Part shown: positions 22,320 through 33,187 of the stretch, piece by piece
Position numbering within the stretch: position 1 is the first letter of the stretch
Layout: each line of letters starts with the position of its first letter
DNA from: Acheta domesticus
Lineage: Eukaryota > Arthropoda > Insecta > Orthoptera > Gryllidae
Assembly: GCA_031308135.1 (NCBI GenBank)
Contig: JAHLJT010009436.1
Location: 159,801,734 to 159,865,733, forward strand
Direction: 5' to 3'
DNA length: 64,000 nucleotides
The notes under the pieces: generated by a model
What the model was told of the DNA's origin: nothing
Seen by the model: only the letters and a program-made list of their open reading frames with translations
Databases searched by the model: none
Made by a program: the position numbers and the translations under genes

Positions 22320-22560
22320 CGGCCTCCTCCACGCTACCGCCGTCCCCGCCCCCGCTCCCGCCTCCACCGCGCCGTCGTGTCTGGGAGCATTAGCGCATCT
22401 GGCGCTGCAAATTGCTGCCCGCGAGGCGGGGCGCGGGGCGGGGCATGGGACGGGGCGCGGGGCGGGCCGGGCCGGGCCGTGGAGGGGTGGGACCGGCGGG
22501 ACGGGGCGGGGCGGGGCGGAGCGGAGCGGAGCGGGTGCCCTTCGTTCTCCCAATTGAGCG
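22320..22560. repeat. GC-rich, G-rich low-complexity block
   Basis: CpG-rich block with GGGGCGGGGCGGGGCGGAG-type runs on the + strand near 22430-22545 and strong quadruplex potential. Together with the GA tract it resembles, in reverse orientation, the 5700-6718 block. Confidence 0.8.
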
Positions 22561-22854
22561 AGAGGGGGAGGACGGAGGCCGCTGTAGGGGCCGGCGAGGA
22601 CCTCCGTTGGCTCCTGCGGGTGGCGCACTCCTCTCTGCGGCCCATTCCCAGCCTTGCAACAGGCTGCCAGATCGCCACATATTCGCAACACTGCCGGTTG
22701 GTGCGATACCAATCCATCTCCACGCCTTAAGTATGGGAGCGCAGACAGAATAGAGAAGGAAGAATCGCTCGCATCATCAAAATCCAGCTACTTAACGCGC
22801 GAGGAAACTCGCGAGGATGATAGGTTTACGAATCCCCAACGCCTGCTGAGTTGG

Positions 22855-22990
22855 CCCAGGGCACCAACTGTTGCCGCGTAGCGACTGCGATCTAGACGTC
22901 TTCAGTTCGATTCCCGACGATGTCAGAGTTTTGACAGTAGCTAGATAGCTAGGTCGATTGAATGATTAATTGACACGTCAGCTACTATGA
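22855..22990 (+). mobile_element. SINE head fragment
   Basis: tRNA-like segment with CAGTTCGATTCCCGACGATG, as in the SINE heads at 14145 and 23080, followed by a short body fragment. Diverged and truncated. Confidence 0.5.
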
Positions 22991-23006
22991 GCATTAGTCC
23001 CGTTAG

Positions 23007-23640
23007 TGTGGAGGACGTTTATGTACCTGGAGGTGGCGGTGTTCCTCCTCTGTGCTTGGTGCAGTCCCTCTGACTGGGAGGTCCTAGGTTCGAATCCCGA
23101 CGGCGGCAGAATTTTCGACACTAGCCTGTCAGTTAATGTCGAATTCAGTCGCTGTCTGGAGGAGAATTCTAGCGGCCGTCTGCTCTGATCGGTAGTTTTC
23201 CGTGGTTTCTCCGATCAACACCAGGCGAATGCTGGAGCAGTACCCTAGCAAACGGGCCACGGACCGCGCGCGATCTTTCCTTCCTCTTCTTTGTCCTATC
23301 CTCTCCCATTACACACACACATTCTAACATGCACTACACTACCACACATGCCGGGAGATCGGTCGGGAGCTTAGAGCTTGTCCCGGCTAGGGCGGTGCCC
23401 CGCTGGTGGGAGATATCTGGTTGAGGCAAAAACCCCGCTAGTCGACAGTAGGTCGGCGCCAGATCTCGCCATCCAGCGGGGAAAAGATTACCGCCACCTC
23501 CCGAGAAATAACACGCACTACACTTACGGGACTAGTGACCTAGTAGGAAGTAGTTGACGCGCCCGAAAACACGAATCAATCTATCATCTGTGCTTGGAGT
23601 CAGGAAGGGCATCCGGATGTAAAAACATTCGCCAAATCTG
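23007..23640 (+). mobile_element. tRNA-derived SINE, near full length
   Basis: Head with B-box-like GGTTCGAATCC (about 23089-23099) inside GACTGGGAGGTCCTAGGTTC. The body is shared with the other copies: GGAGGAGAATTCTAGCGGCC at about 23159, TTCCGTGGTTTCTCCG, and CGCGCGATCTTTCCTTCCTC. The tail has GACGCGCCCG and GGAAGGGCATCCGG...GTAAAAACA. The tail motif resembles one seen in many invertebrate SINEs. Best copy of the family in the window. Confidence 0.8.
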
Positions 23641-24165
23641 TATAAAAATGGAGTGTCCGATAAGTAAAAAAAATGAGTCCACACCCATTAGCATCGTTCC
23701 CGTAGTAAAGGGAAAAGGCAAAAGAAGAACAGGTGGCGTTGTTCCTCTCCGGCTGGATGGGGAGGTTCGATGCCGCCCTACACGTCAGAACTCCCTCTCC
23801 ACGTGTCTCCCCCAGCGGGACTCCGCCCCAGCCGGAACAAGCTCTAAGTCCCGGACTCCCGACATTCATGGCATTGCACGCCAATGTGTTTGTGAAAGGA
23901 GAGAAAGGATAGGAAAAGGAAGAGGAAGGAAAGATCGCGCGCGTTCCGTGCTCTGTTTGTTAGGGGGCTCCTCCAGCATTCATACGGTATTGAACGGAGA
24001 AACCACGGAAAACTACCGATCAGAGCAGCCGGCCGCTATAATTCTCCTCCAGGCAACGTGTGGATTCGAACTACCTATATTGCTAGAATGGGAAATCCGC
24101 CCCCATCGGGACTTTAACCCTAGGACCTGCCGGTCAGAGCCGCTGCAGAAGAGAGGCAATGCTGG
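23641..24165 (-). mobile_element. tRNA-derived SINE, inverted copy
   Basis: Reverse complement of this segment reproduces the SINE: tRNA-like head at about 24115-24165, the GGAGGAGAATTATAGCGGCC block, TTCCGTGGTTTCTCCG, CGCGCGATCTTTCCTTCCTC and a long tail. It lies tail-to-tail with the previous copy. The 204-residue frame at 23594-24208 reads antisense through it and is not a gene. Confidence 0.75.
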
Positions 24166-24221
24166 CTCTGACTCAAACTCAGGCATTAGCGATAGCTGGG
24201 AGGGGTAGGGGAAAGGATGAG

Positions 24222-24310
24222 TTCGTAGGCTTCCGCGGTCGGAGTCACTGTCGTCTGAAACGTCAGATCCATCGACTCAGACGCGGCTCATCCCGGACAG
24301 CCAAGACTAC
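24222..24310 (+). mobile_element. Fragment of the palindromic element family
   Basis: Shares GTAGGCTTCCGCGGTC, GAAACGTC, GACGCGGC and CCCGGACAGCCAAGA with 18733-18933, but the arms are mostly deleted or diverged. Confidence 0.55.
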
Positions 24311-24758
24311 AGAGGGAAAGGGTTCTCGCTACATCACACTGCGTTAGGTGTTAGTCTTTGCCCATCTTTACGTCTTCGGAGAAATTAATATATAGTTTTC
24401 ATTTCCATATTCGTTTTAAACTATGCTTACTTGGCCGAAGAACAACACAAAAATTGATATGTATGAATTCTTTGAATAGCAATTTCTAGTCGTGAATTTT
24501 AGCGACAATATTGATAAGTTAAAGTCCGCAGAGCAAAGAATTTTCCAGCAGCCAGACTCACGACAAAGATCGATCAATGGAATTATTTATAAGTACCCGG
24601 ATTCCTGGGTTGATGGAATCAAATAAACGTTTCACTCAGAGCTATGAAGAGCAATACGCTTACAATTTCTGACTGCCCAACGCTGTCGACCGAGCACAAC
24701 TTGCGAGATTGGGCTTCGTCCGTAAAATACGTTCAGCAGAAGAGATCTGAGCGGTATT

Positions 24759-25410
24759 GGGTGATATGAATAAAAATGAGCTATTACTTCTTTCTCGAAT
24801 TTTCAAAGCAATTGCTTCAAGCAGTATGAATAAAAGACGCGAGTAATTGCTCTTATTTTGAGCAATTTCTCCATTGATGAGTAACTACTCGCCCGAGGAG
24901 CAATTGCTTATTTTTCGTATGAATAAAATCGAGAATTTGCTTCTAGTATGAAGCAGTTACTTCGAATTTTCGGAGCAACCTCTGTAGGTGACTCAAATCG
25001 TATTGAATGGATACAAGAGAGGTTATACACGGTTGTTGTGAGCTGGTTGTAAGGTTTTAGGTAGTGAGTGACTGAATGATGGAAGATTTCCTAAGATTTC
25101 GCCAACTATGCACGGCAACTGCACCACTTAACCTAACACGGTCGACAACATCAGGAACAAGCACGCGTCGCCATGATGGAAAGACCACGCGCGACGCGCG
25201 GTAACGTACACAAACATAACATACGAAAATCGACCAATCACAACAAATCAGTAAGTGAGCAATTTCTTAGAAAGAGAAGCAAATGCTACAAGTTTCGCAA
25301 AACTTTTTATTCATATGAAAAGAAGCAATCGCTTTTGAGAAGTAGTTCCTACTTCTACTACTCGTGAGCAATGGCTTTCAAGTACTTACTCATTTTTATT
25401 CATATCACCC
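24759..25410. mobile_element. 652-bp inverted-repeat DNA element, copy A
   Basis: Perfect 22-bp terminal inverted repeats starting GGGTGATATGAATAAAAATG. The interior has several copies of the palindromic motif AGCAATTGCT and variants near both ends, a typical subterminal-repeat layout. No coding capacity. Copy B is at 33188-33832 in the same orientation. Confidence 0.8.
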
Positions 25411-25433
25411 CGGTCTCGCGCAGGTGTCGGCAA

Positions 25434-25462
25434 TTAATAATAATACAATAATAATAATAATA
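25434..25462 (+). repeat. (TAA)n-type microsatellite
   Basis: Short interrupted TAA/AAT repeat beside the right end of element copy A. Confidence 0.75.
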
Positions 25463-25703
25463 TATTTATGTAGCTACAATTGGCTGATTGCCAGTTGGGA
25501 CCATAAGTCTACAGCTTTACAATACATCTACATTTACAATTCAAAAACAATACAATATAACACAATAAAAGAAATTACAACTACTACTACGTCAAAGGAT
25601 GGAACAATACAATCGCTTCCTCTAGAGACCCATGCAAAACCAACCGTTAACATTAATAGTACTTTTAAAAATGTACACGTACATACACACATTGATACAT
25701 ACA

Positions 25704-25706
25704 CCT

Positions 25707-25765
<59 letters not shown>

Positions 25766-25784
25766 CATACATACATACATACAC
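25704..25784 (+). repeat. (CA)n(TA)n(CATA)n compound microsatellite
   Basis: About 12 CA units, then about 16 TA units, then CATA units. Confidence 0.95.
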
Positions 25785-26447
25785 ATTCTTGTACATGAAT
25801 GCTTACTCACATGTTCACGTGTAAACGAATCACACACTTTCCCTAGTTATTATGCATGCCTACATTAACATAAACAAACAAACAGTTATACATAATATAC
25901 ATGCATAAATATACATTATCATAAACGTACATAAACTTATATACATTATTGTACAATTTCTTTTTTTTAATTTCAGAATCGGATTTTTTTTAAGTTAGCT
26001 CTTTAAACATCAGAATGAATTCCCCACACACTCTCTCACTTCACTTCACTTCACTACGCTACACTTTCACAATATCTTTCTTCGGTTATGCCACAAAACT
26101 AATTGATGTAGATTTCCACTGCACGGCACTACACCGCACTACACTTAATCTATAATACACGACGAGTCATGACGACCGCACGACAAGCCTTGACGAGCCC
26201 TGACGGCCGCACCAATGTGGAGGCACGACCGCTTAACCTGCAAACGGAGCGGGCTGCTACACGCGGATGCAAACTTTCGGACCGAGGAGAATTCTCCCCT
26301 ACTGTTTTCCAAACTTTTTGACCGTAGAATACTTGTGAGAAATATATTCTCAACACTCATAATCCAGAATAACATCATTACTTTATTGCATGCTACATGA
26401 AGTAGTTCTAGAGCCAATGCCGAATTAGTATCTTAAGGTGACACACG

Positions 26448-26448
<1 letters not shown>
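25785..26448. other. No gene seen; AT-rich with short simple repeats
   Basis: Contains a CACTT repeat near 26035-26060 and short frames without recognisable domains. Precedes the TAA tract and LINE. Confidence 0.5.

Positions 26449-26493
<45 letters not shown>
26449..26493 (+). repeat. (ATT)n tract at the 3' end of the LINE
   Basis: About 15 ATT units (AAT/TAA on the minus strand) directly abutting the 3' end of the minus-strand LINE. Either the microsatellite target or the element's own repeat tail. Confidence 0.93.
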
Positions 26494-26494
<1 letters not shown>

Positions 26495-26596
26495 CTCTAA
26501 ATCACGACTAAAGACGTTATGTGTCGGCTGAATATAAAATCTACTCCAGGTTGCAACCAGCTACCTAAGGAGTAGATCTAGGGACTGTCGGTGCCT

Positions 26597-27430
26597 TTAC
26601 AATACTTTGCGCAAAATGTGGGCTGTTCCAAATAAAGCGATTTCTTGCACTTCCCAGTCTTTTGAATTACCTTGGAGTTTACTCAAGTTCTTACACAATT
26701 TTTGCGGAACAAATCCCAGAGCTCCAATAACTATCGGAACGACCTGTGCTTTTACGCCCCACATTCGGCTGATCTCGATTTCCAAACTCTTGTATTTAAG
26801 ACGTTTCTCTGCCTCCTTGGTAACGACGTTTTGATCGCAAGGTACAGCAACATCGACAAGTAAACATGATTTTTTCTCCATATCCCGGATGACTATATCC
26901 GGTTTGTTTGCTGCTATCGTGCGATCAGTTTGAATTTGTTGGTCGTACAATATCGTACACAATCCAACAGACGTCACCGGTTTCGGTGAGTGTTCGTACC
27001 ACTTGGGGCATGTGTTTGGAACTTCGAGGAAGGTACAGATCTGCCAGTGGAGGTAGCTACACACTCTGTCGTGTCTTTTCAAGTAATAGGTCTTTGCTAG
27101 GATTGGACAAGCTGAGACAATATGATCAATGGTTTCTACGTGTTCCTGACAAATGCGGCATTTATTATCATGGAAAATTTTGAGAACCCTTTTATCATAA
27201 TGTCGTGTTCTCAAGGCCTGATCTTGGGCAGCTATTACAAGTGCTTCGGATTCTGGCTTCATTCTTCCCCTTTTAAGCCACATAAATGATTGATTTTTAT
27301 TGATCTGCACCTTGTCCATTCTTTTTAGGTATTGTCCGTGAAGTGGTTTGTCTCTCCACGATTTCTTTAACATTTTCTGTGTCTCAAATTTCATGTTAAG
27401 TAGCATCAGAAGTTCAGTGTCCTCTGTCAT
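26597..27430 (-). pseudogene. LINE ORF part 5: zinc motif and endonuclease
   Basis: 278 codons. CRICQEHVETIDHIVSACP is the CX2CX7HX4C motif. IAANKPDIVIRD followed by CLLVDVAVPCDQNV supplies the PD...D core of the restriction-like endonuclease. It ends near the element's 3' untranslated region. Confidence 0.85.
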
Positions 27431-27550
27431 TCTGGGTGTCTAGCATGGTCTTGTTCGCAATGCTTCTTGCTACACTTACAATGCCTCTGTTTCCCATTCT
27501 TCGATCAGATTTCATGACCTGCCTCATTAGTGGGTCATCTTGATGGCTGA

Positions 27551-28231
27551 CTACATACTACTACTTCTACTACTACTTCCCATCCCGGTTATTGCATTGT
27601 GCCAGGAGGCTTCCATTTGTCTCAGGCCTCTTCCTCCTTCCTTACGTGAAACATAAAGTCTATGTACATAAGCTCGGGGGTGGGCGACATGATGCATTGT
27701 AAGCAGTTTTCTGGTTTTTCGATCCATGATGGGAATTTCCTGTTCAGTCCAGTCTACTAGTCCGAAACTGTATTCGGCTACAGGCACCGCCAAACTACCT
27801 ATTGCTGATATTTTATTCCTTGAGTTCAGAGCGGACTGCAGGACAAGTCTCACTCTTCTATAATACTCCCTGCGAATTCTCTCTTTCATTGTGTCGTTCG
27901 AGATGGTCTCACATTCTTCAATGCCCAGATATTTGTAAGTTTTACCTGGCTCAAGATCTTGAATCACAGTGTGTCTATCAACTTCAATGTTCTCTGACGT
28001 GGTCATTTTGCCTCGTTTTAAGTTGACTTTTGCACACTTGTCAAGACCAAACTTCATGCAGATGTCATTGCTAAAATCATTGATGACAGACAGCATTTGG
28101 GAGAGAATCGCTTCATTCTTAGCAAACACTTTCAGATCATCCATGTAAAACAAATGTGATACAGGCCTTTCATCACCATGGAACTTGTAACCAAAGTCAG
28201 TGTGCGACAGCTGTCTCGATAGAGGAATCAA
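27551..28231 (-). pseudogene. LINE ORF part 4: RT palm and thumb
   Basis: Contains HLFYMDDLKVFAKN (catalytic YxDD box) and LDKCAKV, then the thumb. It ends in an AGT-repeat encoding SSSRSSS and a stop, apparently a small simple-repeat expansion or insertion. Confidence 0.82.
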
Positions 28232-28232
28232 A

Positions 28233-28472
28233 CTAATGCAAAACAGCAGAGGGGATAGTGAATCTCCTTGAAGAATTCCCCTGCTTAATCTGAATACTTC
28301 TTGTTTCTACTACTCCCTTTCCGCTGTGGATTAGTAACCTGGTGCTCCACGACTTCATACTAGCCTTGCAAAACTCAACAAGTCTAGGATGAAATCGATA
28401 GATCTCCAGGGTCTTCAAAATCCAATCGTGTGGTACACTGTCAAAGGCCTTCTGGTAGTCGATCCAAGCCAT
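28233..28472 (-). pseudogene. LINE ORF part 3: RT palm start
   Basis: MAWIDYQKAFDSVPHDWI is the reverse transcriptase block with the first catalytic Asp. The frame is lost near 28270 at a run of G, just before the sequence expected to encode QGD-S-PLLF; an extra G would explain it. Confidence 0.8.
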
Positions 28473-28479
28473 GCTTAAA

Positions 28480-28716
28480 TTACCTTTTTCGTTTCTTTAC
28501 ATCATTCAAAATTATTTTATTCTGAAGCAAGATTTCCTTACAGCCAAAGGAACCTTTACGACATCCTTTCTGTTCAATTGGCAACAGATGGTTCTTCTCT
28601 AGGTATCTATACATTTTGTCAGCATTGGCTGCAGTTATAAGTTTGTACATTACTGGCAGGCAAGTAATTGGCCTGTAGTTCTTCGCCAAAGAGCTGTCTC
28701 CTCCTTTGGGTAGCAA
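28480..28716 (-). pseudogene. LINE ORF part 2: RT fingers
   Basis: Continues in the same frame after the stop: LPKGGDSSLAKNYRPITCLP, then IEQKGCRKGSFGCKEILLQN, both standard non-LTR reverse transcriptase blocks. Interrupted near 28477 by what looks like a single inserted T, which shifts the frame. Confidence 0.8.
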
Positions 28717-28764
28717 ATACGTGATGCCGCGAGTGAGCCATTCGGGGAGTTCGTTAGGGTTTTC

Positions 28765-30147
28765 TTATATTTTATTAACAGCCTTTGCAAGATGAGAATG
28801 TAGTGCTGTTAATTTCTTAATCCAATAAATCTGGATCTTATCAACCCCAGGGGATTTCCAGTTTCCCATGTTCTTAATTGTTTGGCATATGTCCTCTTTC
28901 GAGAATCCTTGAACATGTTCCACTGTTTCCACGAGTCCATTGACAGCATCAACTTCAGATTGGAGCCACGATGCGTCTTTGTTGTAGGATCTGGTTTCCT
29001 CCCAGATTCCTGACCAAAATGTTTCGACGTCATCTTTTGAAGGAGGGGCAGCATTGCCATTCGGTTTTTGAGTCACACTGCGATAGAATCTCTTCGCGTC
29101 TGTTTCAAACAACCGGTTCTGTACACGGAAATCTTCTCTACGTTTGTACCGTCTTATTCGTTGAGCCGATGCTCGGATTTTCTCTTTTAGCTTTTCAGCT
29201 ACCATTAGCCTTGTTGTGTCATTGTCAATTAGGTGTTTTTGTTCAACATAGAGTATTTTTTGTTGAACTTTATACGTGTGGTTTGACTTAGAAGATGCCT
29301 CGGGTAGGAGTGATATTTCACGCCGTGTGTCGGCTATCCGTTTCATAATTCTTTTCATCCATGGAGATACGGAGCTTTTTACTCTGTCTGGCTGTCGGCC
29401 ATCGGTGTTCTTGGCTGGCCCCAAGATTATCTGAGATACTAGATATCCAGTTGCATACACGATGTGATTGATTTCAGTAATATCTAGATCTCTAATTGAG
29501 GCCTGTACAACCTCATTTAAGACAGAATTCGCTGTTTCTATCACTCTCTTAGCTTTAGCATTTTCGTAAATTCTCCTCAACGGTGCACGAGATTCGAATG
29601 GAAGTAGACGAACTCGTTCTATCTCGCGTCGGAGGAGGTCCCGCATCATGTCCTTATCGTGTGACTCATGGCCAGATGAATTTTCACAACTGACGAATGT
29701 TTCATTTGGAAGAGATGAACCTTGAAGGGGATCATCGTTTTCAGGGATATTAGATGGTTCTAAATGTTCGTCATGTGGATGGTTTGATCGATGAACATAC
29801 TCTGCGTTTCTCTGGATGTCTGCAAGTTGTTCTGCTGTGAATTTTCCACTGCTGAGTATGTATCGTCGTTGACTGGCAAGCTTCTTTGAGTCTAGGGTAG
29901 GTCTCATATCTGGGTTCCGCTCTCTCCGTATCTTAAAAACTTCTATTTCTGGGCCCCCATTTTTCGCTTTTGCGTAGTAAAAGCACCACATCACCTCCAT
30001 TAATTCATCCCGGGTCCATCTCTGACGATGGCTTCGAGCTACTGCCGGCTCTGGGTTCTTGGGGTCCGTGGGATGGCCAGATGTCGACAAGGTGACATTA
30101 GCTCGGTTTCTGAGCAGGTATGGAGTATCTGAGTCAGTGTGGGACAT
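28765..30147 (-). pseudogene. LINE ORF part 1: N-terminal region and RT start
   Basis: 460 codons starting MSHTDSDTPYLLRNRANV and containing RWTRDELMEVMWCFYYAKAK. It runs to WKSPGVDKIQIYWIKKL, the entry of the reverse transcriptase fingers. It ends at an in-frame TAA; coding sense continues immediately after it in the same frame (ENPNELPEWLTRG), so the TAA is a nonsense mutation. Confidence 0.82.
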
Positions 30148-30709
30148 TGGTAGAACAAGGCACGTTAAGGTTCATTACATTGCTTGTTCTATTCATTTTG
30201 CTCATTGGTTTCAAGTGAAGATTCGCAGGTAGCAAGTTCGAGTTCACAGATCACACTTAACCTTTGGGTTGTTTCCTGCGATCCGTTACTGCGACCCACA
30301 GTGGCCTCGGGGCATCTCCCCGCAGGGCCCAGCAAGGGGTCCCTCCGATCGCCAGTCCGCATTACTAAACCCTACGGGATTTTCACTGACTGCTGAAGGC
30401 AGCCTCCTTCGCTGGCTAATGCAAGGTTCGGGCGTCCACTCTAATCAGTGGCCTGGTGTGCCAACCCAGTTTCTCTCCTGTACCCTCTATGGGCCGATAA
30501 CAGGAAGTCCAAAGGTTCATGACCCTTCCCTCTCTGCTTACTTCCCACTCTCCTCAAAATGGAGTACTTCTTCGTCGGACCCCTCACCTTCAACCTATTC
30601 AGCAAGGGAGGCCCTACCAGTAGCTAGGCTACCACTGACATAGCTCTCAGGCTCATGGGGGTACTCAAGCTCCACCACCAACTCCAAGGTCCTGTACTCC
30701 CTAGGTGGA

Positions 30710-30745
30710 GTTGTTGTTGTTGTTATTATTATTATTATTATTATT
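30710..30745 (+). repeat. (TTG)n(TTA)n tract at the 5' end of the LINE
   Basis: About five TTG then seven TTA units abutting the 5' end of the minus-strand LINE, matching the ATT tract on its other side. Confidence 0.9.
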
Positions 30746-32129
30746 GATCTTGCGCTTAATGGGACGTTCGGTGCAGGACTGGAACATTCAGGATCAATAC
30801 TCAAAGGAAATGTGAATCTTGTTGTCTATTTATTTGCGTCTTGACGTTTCGTACATTTTGCATGCACCTTTTCAAGAGCAATGAAGTTGGCATGTTAAAC
30901 CCTTATGTGTATATCACCATGATTCAAAAAGCCTTTAACTACTTACAGATAAATGGTGGAGAAGAGATTCCGAAGCTCTAGAGAACATGGGCAAATTGTA
31001 CTTCTCCCCCATACGTCACTTACAGTGTCTATTGTTCACTGACAAAATAAAATAAAAATGAAAATATTCAAATAATGATATTTACAAACAAAATGAACCC
31101 CTGAATGCTACCGGCATCTTACTTTTCAGTTCTGGAAATTGGATATCTCATTCATTTGAAAGCCTAAACGAGTTTCCGTTCCCGTTAAGTGCGGGCTTAA
31201 CTCACATCTGCTGCTGCCAATTTTCAAAGCACCACTCCATCTCTCTCCTCTCTCTCACTCCCCCTGTCTCCCCTCCTCCTACCTTCTCCCTGGAACACTG
31301 CCCGAACACACAGTTGATGAAACCGAGAGCATGCGGCTGTCAGTGGCCGGTTTGCGTAATTTACACGTGTTTAGACGGTGAAGGTTAATGGAGTAAGCGC
31401 ATTCCTTTTACATAACAATTAGAGATGAAAATTCCATCAATCTTGATTTCTCTTTTCTTTTAACTCTCTTTCACTGGCTGCTTTGGCACATAGAATCATG
31501 AGTTCTTAACTGAGGCTTCGTTGACCCGAAGTCCTAGGTTCGAGCAACGACGCGACGATGCGTGTGAGGACCTTGAACATCAGTTTCTTCTTCTTATCTT
31601 TCTTCTTCTTTTTCTTCAACTTCTCTTTTTTACACAAATTTACAACTTTATTTCGTGAATGATATTAATCGTTCACCTTTCGGCTCTTCTACTCGTAGAT
31701 AATTGTTGGAAACACAAATAATACAACACAACAAAGCAATTATACAGGCAAGTAGAACAGTTTTTCCATGGAAGAAACTCAATCGATCTCCTCCAAATCA
31801 ATTAAATGCTTATAATATATTTATGTGAGAAAGGAGAAGAGATGGTAACGGTTTATAAGCCTCGGAGTTGGTGGATTTGTAAGGCCCACTTGGAAATGTA
31901 AGATACTGGAAGCCGTTTTGTTAAAAAAAACAACACATTACACCTCCTATTTGGAATGGTGTATAATCAAAGTAGAAGCTAAAAGTGTTTAAAAACACTT
32001 CATGCCAAGTTTAAATTTATTTTTTCTGTTAATGTAGTATGTATCTAAATAATTGATGACCAGATACAAATATATGTAGCATTCGAAAAGAAACGAGACG
32101 GAGGCCTAGGTACAGAAACCTGTAGGTCA
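30746..32129. other. No gene seen
   Basis: AT-rich with a CT-rich patch at 31235-31290 and CTT-rich sequence at 31585-31630. A possible weak SINE-head remnant (GTCCTAGGTTCGAGCAACGA) is near 31530-31550. Confidence 0.5.
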
Positions 32130-32290
32130 ATGGCCCTGGCTGGGTAGCCAACGTTAGCCGCTAGCAGACGTTAGGCCGGCGCCGGATCTCGTCATCCAGC
32201 GGGGGAAGATCATCACCAACTCCAAGAAAAAATGCACTACATTTACGGGATAAATGACTTTATCGGTTGACGCGCCCGAATCACTAGCAA
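32130..32290 (+). mobile_element. SINE 3' fragment
   Basis: Matches the 3' half of the SINE family in order: a CGTTAGCCG-like block, GGCGCCGGATCTCGTCATCC, AGCGGGGGAAGATCA, TTTACGGGATAAATGAC, and GACGCGCCCG. No tRNA-like head. Confidence 0.65.
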
Positions 32291-32632
32291 TCGTCATCAT
32301 CTTCATCATCGGGAGATTGGCCTTGAACTCGTAGAGTACAAGATCATATCGGCCGGTGTGGTGGAGATAATCCGAGATGGCGTCGGCAATAATTGTTTCT
32401 CTCACTTCTTTAATTTTATCACCGGAGAAAACTCTCTTTCAGGGCAGCGCCCGTCTGCACACACTACTCGCCGAAAGGGAGTAATTCCACACTTCAACAG
32501 CAAGGAATTCCACAGTGCGGTAGTGCCGGCCCAGTCGTCCTGCTCGGAGGCGCATACACCCGCAGGCGGACGCTGTACGCAGCGGCGGTGGCCTCAACCA
32601 CCACCGTGATGTGGTCCTTGGCCATCACGAGG

Positions 32633-33094
32633 CAGGGGCGTAGCTAGGGGGAGGAGGCAGGAGGGCGGCGCGCCCTCGGGTGACTCCATTCTAGGGGTGA
32701 TACTAATTAAATTATTTTATGGTTAGAATTATATAATTTAAATCATTTACTTAAAAATTGTATATATTAATAGTTTTCTTCGCTTTACTAGTTTGAAAAT
32801 TTTATTATTGGAATAATAAAATTATTATGGTTTAGTTAAAAATTATTTATATTAATTTAATAAGTATATATTTAAATCATAAGCGTAGATTAATGATTTA
32901 ATTGCAATTATATTGCAATTATTCTTAATTACATAGAATTTTTTAAGATATTATAAATATCATGTGCAAATATGTTTGTATTTTTAATAAAATAATGTAC
33001 AATCAATGTGACAATAGATATTTTTGTATTTAATTTATGGGGGGTGACACCATTAGCTTCGCCCCAGGTGACACCAACTGAAGGTACGCCACTG
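32633..33094. mobile_element. hAT-type non-autonomous element (462 bp)
   Basis: Termini CAGGGGCGTAG and GGTACGCCACTG; 8-bp flanks TCACGAGG (32625-32632) and CCACGAGG (33095-33102), one mismatch. Shares terminal and subterminal blocks (GGTGACACCA...CCAACTGAAG versus CAGTTGGTGTCAGCC and GGTGTCACC) with 18074-18532, reversed. Same family, very similar length. Confidence 0.85.
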
Positions 33095-33187
33095 CCACGA
33101 GGCCAGGACGTCCTGTGTAACGACCTAGTTTTTGTCCCGGACAATCCCCCGCCTCCCCCTTCCATGCGAATGCAGCCTCTTTTCAGA

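Larger units (their letters stand above)
26494..30709 (-). mobile_element. R4/Dong-like non-LTR retrotransposon, degenerate
   Basis: About 4.2-kb minus-strand element with one long coding region: N-terminal region, reverse transcriptase (palm motif FYMDD), then a C-terminal CCHC zinc motif and a restriction-enzyme-like endonuclease (KPDI...LVDVAVP). No apurinic endonuclease is present. This architecture fits the early-branching R2/R4 group. The flanking TAA/TTA tracts on both sides point to the R4 clade, where Dong is known to insert in TAA repeats. Damage: one in-frame stop near 28768, at least two one-base frameshifts near 28477 and 28270, and an AGT-repeat interruption near 27560. Probably full length but inactive. 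Confidence 0.85.

Noticed and set aside
21951..22332. Hydrophobic Ser/Leu/Val-rich frames that look like membrane proteins
   Set aside because: Complement of the GA-rich low-complexity tract.
22242..22753. Overlapping 100-156-codon frames, both strands
   Set aside because: Compositional frames over the GC-rich block.
23080..23105. Possible genuine tRNA gene around the B-box-like sequence
   Set aside because: No complete cloverleaf; the segment recurs as the head of a dispersed SINE.
23594..24208. 204-codon open frame on the + strand
   Set aside because: Reads antisense through an inverted SINE copy; the other SINE copies do not keep it open.
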